Assembly (NCBI RefSeq): GCF_024459955.1
Contig: NZ_JANFXK010000010.1
Span: 62,001 to 126,000, forward strand
From: Anaerovorax odorimutans
GTDB lineage: Bacteria > Bacillota > Clostridia > Peptostreptococcales > Anaerovoracaceae
Reading direction: 5' to 3'
DNA length: 64,000 nt
This document shows, piece by piece, positions 8,675 to 15,823 of this stretch. Position 1 is the stretch's first letter, and each line of letters starts with the position of its first letter. The notes under the pieces are model-generated. The model was not told the origin of the DNA. It saw nothing but the letters and a program-made list of their open reading frames with translations, and made no database searches. The translations under genes were made by a program, and so were the position numbers.

Positions 8675-9097
8675 ATGGTGAAATTATTAATTGGACATAA
8701 GGGAAGCGGCAAAACGAAGCAGATGATCGACTTAGCAAATGACAAAGTTGAAGAAAGTAACGGCAGTGTCATTTTTATAAATAAAAACCACAGGTTAATG
8801 TATGATCTCAGCCATAAGATTCGTGTAATCTGCATGGAGGACTTCGAATATATTACCAACAGCGATGAATACATCGGTTTTATCTACGGAATCATCAGTT
8901 CCGACCACGACATCGAAACCATGTTCATCGACAGCATCTTAAAGCATGCGGATGTTACATTGGGCGATCTGCCTGAGTTCATCGACAGAATCAAGAAAAT
9001 TTCCAAGAACTACGATATCGAATTCGTAGTGAGCCTGAGCGCCGAAAAGGAAGAGATGATCGGAGTTGACTTTACAGACTGTGAGATTTTAAACTAA
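8675..9097 (+). CDS. Small P-loop ATP-binding protein of unknown function
   Basis: A 140-residue soluble protein with an N-terminal Walker A (GHKGSGKT, residues 7-14) and a Walker B-like ETMFIDSIL around residue 90. It has no second domain and is too short for a kinase or motor protein. Homologous short P-loop proteins are common and unnamed in Clostridia as far as I know. GGGAGGGC precedes the start. It sits alone, with its own promoter and its own terminator. Confidence 0.75.
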   Translation: MVKLLIGHKGSGKTKQMIDLANDKVEESNGSVIFINKNHRLMYDLSHKIRVICMEDFEYITNSDEYIGFIYGIISSDHDIETMFIDSILKHADVTLGDLPEFIDRIKKISKNYDIEFVVSLSAEKEEMIGVDFTDCEILN

Positions 9098-9134
9098 TTC
9101 AGCCTGCGGGTAACATATCGTACATAGCGGAAAC

Positions 9135-9158
9135 GGCGGTGTTTATCACCGCCTTTTT
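9135..9158 (+). terminator. Intrinsic terminator after the P-loop gene
   Basis: GGCGGTG (9135-9141) and CACCGCC (9147-9153) enclose TTTAT and are followed by TTTTT. Confidence 0.85.
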
Positions 9159-9189
9159 CAATGACACAAAGAATTTGGAGTGAGGTAAA

Positions 9190-10089
9190 ATGAAGAAAGT
9201 TTATTTTTTTGTGGTATTAACAGCGTTTTTGTTCGGCACCATGGAGGTGGCGCTAAAGCTGGCAGGAAGTGAGATGGATTCCTTCCAGCTGACCTTTCTG
9301 CGGTTCATGATCGGCGGTCTTTTACTGCTGCCCTTTGCCATAGCGGAAGTCAGGCGAAATCATGTAAAACTGGAACTAAAGGATTTCGCTTATCTTTTAT
9401 ATGTGGGAATTTTGGGAATTCCGCTGAGCATGCTGTTTTTCCAGATGGGCGTGATGCATTCCAACGCGGCCACCGCATCGGTGCTGATTTCCATCAACCC
9501 GCTGTTTACCATGATTTTTGCTCACTTTATGACGGATGAAAAAATGACAAAAAATAAAGTCCTTGTACTTTTGGTTGGACTTCTGGGCATCATATTCATG
9601 ATTAAACCATGGCATATGCAAGAGGGAAATACGGTTCTGGGCGTGATCCTCATGCTGCTGGCCGCCCTGTTTTTCGGTCTTTATACGGTGGCTGGAAAAA
9701 TCAGCGTGCGGAAGATGGGCATTATGGCCCAGACCAGTATCAGCTTTATACTGGGATCCCTGGTACTGCTGGTGGTAATGCTCTTTATGGGACGGCCGAT
9801 CGTAGCGGGAATCGTCGATAACTGGATGGTAGTGGCTTATATCAGTATCTTTGTCACAGGGCTGGGCTACTTCTGCTATTTCATGGCCATCAAGCTGTCC
9901 GACGCCACTACCGGCTCCATTGCCTTTTTCCTCAAGCCGGCCATCGCACCGGTTATGGCGGTGATCGTTCTGGGCGAATCCATTCTCTGGAACACGTACA
10001 TAGGAATCGTTCTGATTTTAATCGCATCCTATATGAATATAAGAGGAACACGAAAAGAGGCGCAGTTGAATGAAAACCATAACCCTTGA
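9190..10089 (+). CDS. EamA/DMT-family transporter
   Basis: A 299-residue, ten-helix member of the drug/metabolite transporter superfamily with two EamA repeats (about 5-137 and 150-290). Motifs such as FLRFMIGGLLLLPF and the conserved ...PLFTMIFAHF and KPAIAPVMAVIVLGE ends of each repeat are present. Family members export amino acids or metabolites; the substrate here is not predictable. It overlaps the NUDIX gene by 20 bp and heads a four-gene run. Confidence 0.88.
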   Translation: MKKVYFFVVLTAFLFGTMEVALKLAGSEMDSFQLTFLRFMIGGLLLLPFAIAEVRRNHVKLELKDFAYLLYVGILGIPLSMLFFQMGVMHSNAATASVLISINPLFTMIFAHFMTDEKMTKNKVLVLLVGLLGIIFMIKPWHMQEGNTVLGVILMLLAALFFGLYTVAGKISVRKMGIMAQTSISFILGSLVLLVVMLFMGRPIVAGIVDNWMVVAYISIFVTGLGYFCYFMAIKLSDATTGSIAFFLKPAIAPVMAVIVLGESILWNTYIGIVLILIASYMNIRGTRKEAQLNENHNP

Positions 10090-10711
10090 TAAAATTGAAA
10101 AGCTCTTTGAAAAACGAACTCCCCGGGTCATCGGAAGACATAATTATTTTTCCGTGCTGGTGCCCCTGGTCCAAAAGGACGGGGAGCTTTATCTTTTGTA
10201 TGAAGTAAGGGCCGAACATATGAAACGGCAGCCGGGAGAGGTCTGCTTTCCCGGAGGGCAGGTGGAAGATGGCGAATCCTTTGAAGCCTGCGCGGTGAGA
10301 GAGACGATGGAGGAGCTGGGCATTGGCCGGGAAGATATACAGGTCATAAGCCAGCTGGATACCCTTTATACCTACAGCAACTTTACAATGTTCTCTTTTT
10401 TAGGTACTATAAAGGAGGAAAGCCTGTGGCAGCCGGAGCTGAATCCGGATGAGGTCAAAGAGATCTTTCTGGTGCCCCTCAGCTATCTTTGGGAACACGA
10501 ACCGGCTGTTTACAAGATGAAGGTGGCGCCGATGGTGGGAGAAGATTTTCCTTATGAAAAAATCAAATTCTCCAAAGGCTATAACTGGCGCAAAGGCACT
10601 ACGGAAGTCCCGATTTATGAATTTGAAAACCGGGTTATCTGGGGGCTTACCGGCAGAATTACCCGAAATTTCATTGAAACACTGAAAAGTCAGGAGGCGG
10701 AAGATGTTTAA
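10070..10711 (+). CDS. NUDIX hydrolase, CoA pyrophosphatase type
   Basis: A 213-residue NUDIX enzyme. The Nudix box GX5EX7REUXEEXGU is visible from GGQVEDGESFEACAVRE to ETMEELGI at about residues 61-86. The preceding RAEHMKRQPGEVCFPGG resembles the CoA-pyrophosphatase (NudL-type) signature, so cleavage of CoA or acyl-CoA to 4'-phosphopantetheine and 3',5'-ADP is the likely reaction. It overlaps both neighbours (20 bp with the EamA gene, 8 bp with the amidase gene), which indicates tight translational coupling. Confidence 0.85.
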   Translation: MKTITLDKIEKLFEKRTPRVIGRHNYFSVLVPLVQKDGELYLLYEVRAEHMKRQPGEVCFPGGQVEDGESFEACAVRETMEELGIGREDIQVISQLDTLYTYSNFTMFSFLGTIKEESLWQPELNPDEVKEIFLVPLSYLWEHEPAVYKMKVAPMVGEDFPYEKIKFSKGYNWRKGTTEVPIYEFENRVIWGLTGRITRNFIETLKSQEAEDV

Positions 10712-11510
10712 AATTGCATTGTGTCAGATGATGGGTTCTATGGATAAAGAAAAAAGCAAAGAAAAGGCTGGCGCCATGGTGCGGGAGGCCGCTGAGAACG
10801 GCGCGCAGGTGGTCGCGCTGCCGGAAATGTGGAACTGTCCATATTCCAACGATTATTTCCGGGACTACGCGGAACCGGAAGACGGCCCTTCGGTAAAATT
10901 CCTTTCCGATCTGGCAAGGGGAAACGATATTTATCTGATCGGCGGTTCTATTTCTGAGCTGGACGACAATAAAGTATATAATACCTCTTTCAGTTTTGAC
11001 CGGCAGGGAAAGCGGATCGGCAAACACAGAAAGGTGCATCTTTTCGACATCGACGTGAAGGGCGGCATTCGCTTCATGGAATCAGATACTTTAAGTCCGG
11101 GGGACAAAGCGACGGTAATCGATACGGAATACTGCAAAATCGGCGTGGCTATCTGCTATGATGTTCGTTTCCCGGAATTGTCGCGGAAGATGGCCCTTGC
11201 GGGCGCAAAGTTGATCGTGTTGCCGGCGGCCTTTAACCTGACCACAGGACCGGCTCACTGGGACCTGACCATGCGGGCCAGAGCGCTGGATAATCAGGTC
11301 TATTTCGCCGCGGCATCGCCTGCCAGAGACATGGACGGCGTATACCAGGCTTACGGCAGCTCCTGCATCGCTACGCCGTGGGGCGAATTTCTGGCTAAGG
11401 CCGATGAAAAAGAGACAATCGTATACGGAGACATTGATCTGGACTATGTGGAAGCCATCCGTCAGCAGCTGCCGCTGCTCAAACATCGAAGGGAAGAAAT
11501 CTATAAATAG
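10704..11510 (+). CDS. Carbon-nitrogen hydrolase (nitrilase superfamily, omega-amidase-like)
   Basis: A 268-residue amidase. All three catalytic residues are in place: Glu in ALPEMWNCPY (about residue 43), Lys in KHRKVHLFDID (about 110) and Cys in GVAICYDVRFPE (about 150). The sequence around each is closest to omega-amidase/NIT2-like enzymes that hydrolyse 2-oxoglutaramate or 2-oxosuccinamate, but other small amides are possible. The overlap with the NUDIX gene suggests a metabolite-repair operon; that grouping is an inference. Confidence 0.88.
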   Translation: MFKIALCQMMGSMDKEKSKEKAGAMVREAAENGAQVVALPEMWNCPYSNDYFRDYAEPEDGPSVKFLSDLARGNDIYLIGGSISELDDNKVYNTSFSFDRQGKRIGKHRKVHLFDIDVKGGIRFMESDTLSPGDKATVIDTEYCKIGVAICYDVRFPELSRKMALAGAKLIVLPAAFNLTTGPAHWDLTMRARALDNQVYFAAASPARDMDGVYQAYGSSCIATPWGEFLAKADEKETIVYGDIDLDYVEAIRQQLPLLKHRREEIYK

Positions 11511-11520
11511 GGAGATTGCG

Positions 11521-12603
11521 ATGAAAATAAAAAAGCTCTTGGCTGTTGTTACTGCTGTTATTCTGATTGCCGGACTGTCCGGATGCGGGCAGAAAAAGGA
11601 AGAAAAGCCTGTGACCTATGAGATTGCGATGCTGTCCGATACGGCCACCATTGAGGATGGATCGTTCAATGAGGCGGTATGGCAGGGGATCGAAGCTTTT
11701 GTCGAAGAAAATCCGGTTTCCTACAAATCGTATTTGACTACAGAAGCGGCAACTGATGCCTATCTTAGGACTGTAGAGGAAGCCATCGACGGCGGCGCAA
11801 AACTGGTTATTACGGCAGGTGCGTCCTTTGATGAAACCATCTATGAGGCTCAGTCGGAGCATCCGGAAATCTCCTTCGTGCTGCTGGACGGACAGCCAAA
11901 GGGCGGAGAAAAAGGGGATACGGAAGTGCGGAAGAATACGGTTGCCGTTACTTTTGCAGAGGAACAGGCGGGATATCTGGCAGGCTACGCCGCAGTGAAG
12001 GAAGGCTATAAAAAGCTGGGCTTTGCCGGCGGCAAAGAGCTGCCTCCGGTGCAGAGATTCGGTTATGGCTTTGTCCAGGGAGCGGATGCTGCGGCCAAGG
12101 ATATGGGAACTTCGAATGTACGAATAAAATATGGGTATACGGGAACCTTTGATGCGGACGCCGCAGTGGAACAGCAGGCGGCAGACTGGTATCAGGACGG
12201 AACGGAAGTGATCTTTGCCTGTGCCGGCGGTGCGGGCAGATCGATCATGAAAGCGGCTGAGGCGGCTGGGGGTTATGTGATCGGCGTTGATACGGATCAA
12301 AGCAAAGAATCGGAAACCGTTCTTATCGCTGCTGTGAAAAACATTGATTCAACCATCAATGACATACTCTGGGGCTTTTACGGCGATGAAGAATTCGCCG
12401 GAGGGCAGACTGTGAAGCTGGACGCTGAAAATGGAGGTGTGGGACTTTCCATAGCTTCCAGCAGGATGAAAAATTTCACCAAGGATGATTACAACCGCGT
12501 TTTCAGCAAGCTGGAGAACAAAAACGTTACCGTAAAAGGGGATGGCATCACTGATGTCAAAGAACTGGAAACCAATAGGGTGAAACTTGATATGGCAAAA
12601 TAG
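11521..12603 (+). CDS. BMP-family (PnrA-like) substrate-binding lipoprotein
   Basis: A 360-residue lipoprotein with signal peptide and lipobox (LIAGLSGC, Cys about residue 22). The mature part shows the basic-membrane-protein family pattern: DGSFNEAVWQGI, TAGASFDETIYEAQ, AVTFAEEQAGYLAGYAAV and IGVDTDQ. Relatives bind nucleosides for ABC import. No permease or ATPase partner is adjacent, so it must work with a remote transporter or as a sensor. The start is the ATG after GGGAGATTGCG; the in-frame upstream codons lie inside the amidase gene. Confidence 0.87.
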   Translation: MKIKKLLAVVTAVILIAGLSGCGQKKEEKPVTYEIAMLSDTATIEDGSFNEAVWQGIEAFVEENPVSYKSYLTTEAATDAYLRTVEEAIDGGAKLVITAGASFDETIYEAQSEHPEISFVLLDGQPKGGEKGDTEVRKNTVAVTFAEEQAGYLAGYAAVKEGYKKLGFAGGKELPPVQRFGYGFVQGADAAAKDMGTSNVRIKYGYTGTFDADAAVEQQAADWYQDGTEVIFACAGGAGRSIMKAAEAAGGYVIGVDTDQSKESETVLIAAVKNIDSTINDILWGFYGDEEFAGGQTVKLDAENGGVGLSIASSRMKNFTKDDYNRVFSKLENKNVTVKGDGITDVKELETNRVKLDMAK

Positions 12604-12614
12604 AAAGCATTTCC

Positions 12615-12653
12615 AAAAGGGCTATTGTCAGTTAAAGCAATAGCCCTTTTTTT
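12615..12653 (+). terminator. Intrinsic terminator after the BMP lipoprotein
   Basis: AAAAGGGCTATTG (12615-12627) and CAATAGCCCTTTT (12638-12650) form a 13-bp perfect stem around a 10-nt loop, followed by more T. Confidence 0.92.
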
Positions 12654-12715
12654 GCGCTTTATGAAAAATTTAAGGCCGCTGAGTTGTATATAAGGTAAAA
12701 GGAGGGAAGAAAAAT

Positions 12716-13186
12716 ATGGATGTGTGTATTCAAAAAGCAGTGGCCGACTACGGAGAGACTGTTGCCAGAGCCGCCTTTACTTACCTGAAAAATGTTCATG
12801 ATGCGGAGGATATTGCTCAGGAAGTATTTCTGGTCTTGCTTCAGAAAGAGCCGCGCATTGAAAATGAGGCTCATTTGAAGGCGTGGCTTCTCCGTGTGGC
12901 CGCAAATAAGTGCAAGAACTATCTGAAATCGGGATGGAATCGCAGCCGCGAACCGCTCCCGGACAATCTGGAGTATCTGGAAGAGAAGGAGAGTCAGGTG
13001 CTTTCTGCAGTTTTGTCCCTTGAGATAAAATACAGAGTACCGATCTACCTTTACTACTACGAAGGATATTCCATGAAGGAGATTGCCGGAATTTTGTACA
13101 GCCGGAGCGCGACAATCGGTACAAGACTGGCCAGGGGAAGGGAACAATTGGGAAGAATTTTGAGAGAGGAGTGGGAGCATGAGTAA
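12716..13186 (+). CDS. ECF-type RNA polymerase sigma factor
   Basis: A 156-residue extracytoplasmic-function sigma factor. Region 2 is seen at residues 10-65 (YLKNVHDAEDIAQEVFL, matching the sigma-70 region 2.3-2.4 DAEDIvQEvF pattern). Region 4 is at 100-150 (VPIYLYYYEGYSMKEIAGIL then a recognition helix ending in RLARGREQL). It has an AAAGGAGG RBS and overlaps the next gene by 8 bp, the usual sigma/anti-sigma arrangement. Confidence 0.9.
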   Translation: MDVCIQKAVADYGETVARAAFTYLKNVHDAEDIAQEVFLVLLQKEPRIENEAHLKAWLLRVAANKCKNYLKSGWNRSREPLPDNLEYLEEKESQVLSAVLSLEIKYRVPIYLYYYEGYSMKEIAGILYSRSATIGTRLARGREQLGRILREEWEHE

Positions 13187-14186
13187 AGATATTTATCAAA
13201 AGGCGATGAATCATATAGCGTTCAGCGAAGATCTGGACCAGAAGATACTCAGGTATGTAAAGAATACAGAAAACAAAAAAGCGCGGCGCCGTAAGAAATG
13301 GATGGCTTCTGCGGTAGCGGCCGCCGCATGTTTGGTCTGCCTTTTGGCAGGGATATTATTCTTTACAGGAAAAGACGGAGCGGAGATTGTGCAGCCAGGC
13401 GGCGGACAGGGGGAAAATCAGCTTCCGGTAATCACTTTTTCCTTTGCGGCTGAGGGCGCGGGGGGAGGAGAGGACTTCGGTTTTCTGGTAATAAAAAAGG
13501 GGGATTCTTTAAAGCAGGGGAATCCTACCCTGAACAATGTGGACGAAATCAAGCAGCTGCCGGTTTTTAAGCAGGAAAAGGGAAAAATTTGTGCCGCCAT
13601 AGAGGATGGTGTCGCTTTAAAGGACATAAAAAAGCAGATGGAGTTTTCTCAGGAGAAAAAGGAGAGTGAGACTTTTTATAGCTTTGATGGAAAGAGCGGA
13701 GAAACGTACTGGAATTATTTTGAGGGCAAAGAGGCTTCGCTTGCGGAAGAACTGCTCAATTACGAGTTTAAACGTATTGAAGGTGTCGATCGTACATCTG
13801 AAGAAGGCAATGATTCATCACTTCTCAATTACTACCGAATACCCGGGGAAAAGGTGGGAGACTATCCCATTATTACGGGCAAAGAGGCTGAGGAAAAGCT
13901 GAGGCAGGGTAAATTCTTCGCTTTCGGTGGTGAAGAAACTGTGGCGAAAACGGCGGAGATTTTATCGGTGGAGATAACCTACATGAAAGACGAGTATCAG
14001 ACCTATATTCAGCCGGTCTACAAATTCGTCATAACAGATAAGAGCTGGGAAAAAGGGCTGAAAACCGTTATGAAAGAAAACGGCTGCAGGAATCCAGGCG
14101 AGTTTACATCTGTCAGCGAGGTCTATGTGCCGGCCCTGCCGGACCAGTATCTAAAGATTACGGAGCCAGAACTGCATATGAATTAA
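13179..14186 (+). CDS. Putative membrane anti-sigma factor / sigma-partner protein
   Basis: A 335-residue single-pass membrane protein. Residues 1-40 form a short cytoplasmic segment with a basic KKARRRKKW stretch just before a transmembrane helix at about 43-64. The remainder is an extracytoplasmic domain with no recognised fold. It has neither a zinc anti-sigma HXXXCXXC motif nor an LPXTG. The role is inferred from the 8-bp overlap with the ECF sigma gene and from the topology (short inside, long outside) typical of such partners. Confidence 0.7.
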   Translation: MSKDIYQKAMNHIAFSEDLDQKILRYVKNTENKKARRRKKWMASAVAAAACLVCLLAGILFFTGKDGAEIVQPGGGQGENQLPVITFSFAAEGAGGGEDFGFLVIKKGDSLKQGNPTLNNVDEIKQLPVFKQEKGKICAAIEDGVALKDIKKQMEFSQEKKESETFYSFDGKSGETYWNYFEGKEASLAEELLNYEFKRIEGVDRTSEEGNDSSLLNYYRIPGEKVGDYPIITGKEAEEKLRQGKFFAFGGEETVAKTAEILSVEITYMKDEYQTYIQPVYKFVITDKSWEKGLKTVMKENGCRNPGEFTSVSEVYVPALPDQYLKITEPELHMN

Positions 14187-14195
14187 TTTGTTATT

Positions 14196-14245
14196 AAAAA
14201 ACGATCAAAACGGCTCTCTTCAAGAGACTGCTTTGATCGTTTTAT
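14196..14245. terminator. Bidirectional terminator between the sigma partner and citrate synthase genes
   Basis: AAAACGATCAAA (14198-14209) pairs with TTTGATCGTTTT (14232-14243), with an inner CTCTT/AAGAG extension. A- and T-runs on both sides make it suitable for both converging genes. Confidence 0.88.
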
Positions 14246-14254
14246 ATTTGTTTT

Positions 14255-15655
14255 CTATTTTCTTTCCTTGATTGGCTTATAGTCCAAATGCTCCTGCACA
14301 CAGTTATAAGCCGGACGCATGAGCTTTTTGCCGGCGATCAATTCTTCCAGTCTATGAGCGCACCAGCCGGAAAGCCTTGCGGTGGCAAAGAGCGGGGTTG
14401 CGATATCGGTTGGGATATCCAGAGCGCTGTAGACAAAGCCGGAATAAAGATCCACATTGGCTGGCATCGGCTTTTCTACGCCGTTGATTTCCGCATACAG
14501 CTCCGGTACCTTTTTCTCGATAAAATCGCAGAGCATGAAATCATCCACCAGATCCTTGCTGACAGCCAGCTGCTTGGCCATTCCCTTTAAGACCTTCGCT
14601 CTGGGGTCGGAAAGAGTGTAAATCGCGTGGCCCATTCCGTAGACCAGGCCGGTTTTATCGTTGGCCTGCTTGCGCAGGACTTTTACCAGATAGTCTTCTA
14701 CTTGTTTATAGTTGGTGATGTCCTTGACATTGCGCTTTAAATCCTGAATCATATTGATTACGGCAATATTGGCCCCGCCATGCTTTGGACCTTTCAGAGC
14801 GCTGACTGCCGCTGAAATCGTCGCATAGGTATCCGTTCCTGAAGACGAGATCAGATGGGTAGTAAAGGATGAATTGTTTCCGCCACCGTGCTCCGCATGG
14901 AGGATCATCGCGATGTCCAAAAGCTTTGCCTCCAGATCCGTATACTGGCCCGTAGGGCGAATCATGCGGAGAATGTTTTCCGCTGTGCTCAGTTCCGGGA
15001 TCGGATAGTGGAGGTGAAGACTTTTGTTGTCAAAGGTTGACGATTTGGCCTGATATGCGTAAGCGATCAGCGTAGGAAAATAGCCGATCAGGTCGATGGA
15101 CTGACGAAGTACGTTTTCGATGGACGTATCATCAGGGTTGTCATCATAGCAATAAAGTGCCAGCACGCTGCGCGCCAGCTTATTCATAATACTTCTGGAA
15201 GGCGCGGTAAGAATCATATCCCTGGCAAAACCCACGGGAAGTTCCCGTTTTTCGCCTAAAAGAGTGTTAAAATCATTTAGTTGTTTCTGAGTAGGAAGCT
15301 GTCCGAACATAAGCAAATATGTAACTTCTTCAAAGCCAAAACGACCTTCCTTGATGCAGCTGTGCACCAAATCTTCGATGCTGTAGCCTCTGTAGTAGAG
15401 CTTTCCTTCCATAGGAACTTTTTCTTTGTTTTCATTGACCGAGTATCCCAGGACCTCTCCGATTCTGGTAAGCCCGACCACAACGCCCGTACCGTTGGAA
15501 TTACGGAGACCACGCTTTACGTTGTGCTTGATGTAAAGATCGCTGTCGATCACGTTTTTCGCCTCAAGTTCCTGGGCCATTTTATGAATAAAGTTGGAAG
15601 GATCATTGCTAGCAGAAAGCCTAGCTTCACGTTTCTTTTTCATTCTTTCTAACAA
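14255..15655 (-). CDS. Citrate synthase
   Basis: Condenses acetyl-CoA with oxaloacetate to citrate (a 2-methylcitrate role is possible). The catalytic pattern is complete: ILHAEHGGGNNSS, GPKHGGAN, the GMGHAIYTLSDPRA segment and NVDLYSGFVY, which carries the active-site Asp. A 60-residue N-terminal extension makes it longer than the usual 370-430 residues. The start is best placed at a TTG nine bases after AAAGGAG (15665-15671); the nearest ATG (15643) is badly spaced, and the upstream frame reaches past the promoter. It is monocistronic. Confidence 0.9.
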   Translation of the reverse strand: MLERMKKKREARLSASNDPSNFIHKMAQELEAKNVIDSDLYIKHNVKRGLRNSNGTGVVVGLTRIGEVLGYSVNENKEKVPMEGKLYYRGYSIEDLVHSCIKEGRFGFEEVTYLLMFGQLPTQKQLNDFNTLLGEKRELPVGFARDMILTAPSRSIMNKLARSVLALYCYDDNPDDTSIENVLRQSIDLIGYFPTLIAYAYQAKSSTFDNKSLHLHYPIPELSTAENILRMIRPTGQYTDLEAKLLDIAMILHAEHGGGNNSSFTTHLISSSGTDTYATISAAVSALKGPKHGGANIAVINMIQDLKRNVKDITNYKQVEDYLVKVLRKQANDKTGLVYGMGHAIYTLSDPRAKVLKGMAKQLAVSKDLVDDFMLCDFIEKKVPELYAEINGVEKPMPANVDLYSGFVYSALDIPTDIATPLFATARLSGWCAHRLEELIAGKKLMRPAYNCVQEHLDYKPIKERK

Positions 15656-15704
15656 TTCGAATAACTCCTTTCCTATGTGCAAATTAGTCACATATAAGAA
15701 TAAT

Positions 15705-15733
15705 ATTATACCATAATGAAGCGATAATTGGAA
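15705..15733 (-). promoter_or_regulatory. Citrate synthase promoter
   Basis: Read on the minus strand, TTCCAA, a 17-bp spacer and TATAAT preceded by TGg (extended -10). It lies back to back with the promoter of the hybrid kinase. Confidence 0.6.
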
Positions 15734-15748
15734 GATGAAACTCAAATA

Positions 15749-15777
15749 TTTATACTATCTTGTTTTTATGATATACT
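15749..15777 (+). promoter_or_regulatory. Promoter of the hybrid kinase gene
   Basis: TTTATA (15749-15754), 17 bp, TATACT (15772-15777), with TG one base before the hexamer (extended -10). The -35 overlaps the promoter region of the divergent citrate synthase gene. Confidence 0.55.
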
Positions 15778-15823
15778 ATATGTAAATTACGCTTTCATAC
15801 TAAAAAAGAAAGGAAAACGGTCG

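Noticed and set aside
7525-8874. 449-codon open frame on the minus strand
   Set aside because: It lies opposite the MoeA-like gene, whose protein has clear family motifs. The minus-strand product has no recognisable domain and no RBS.
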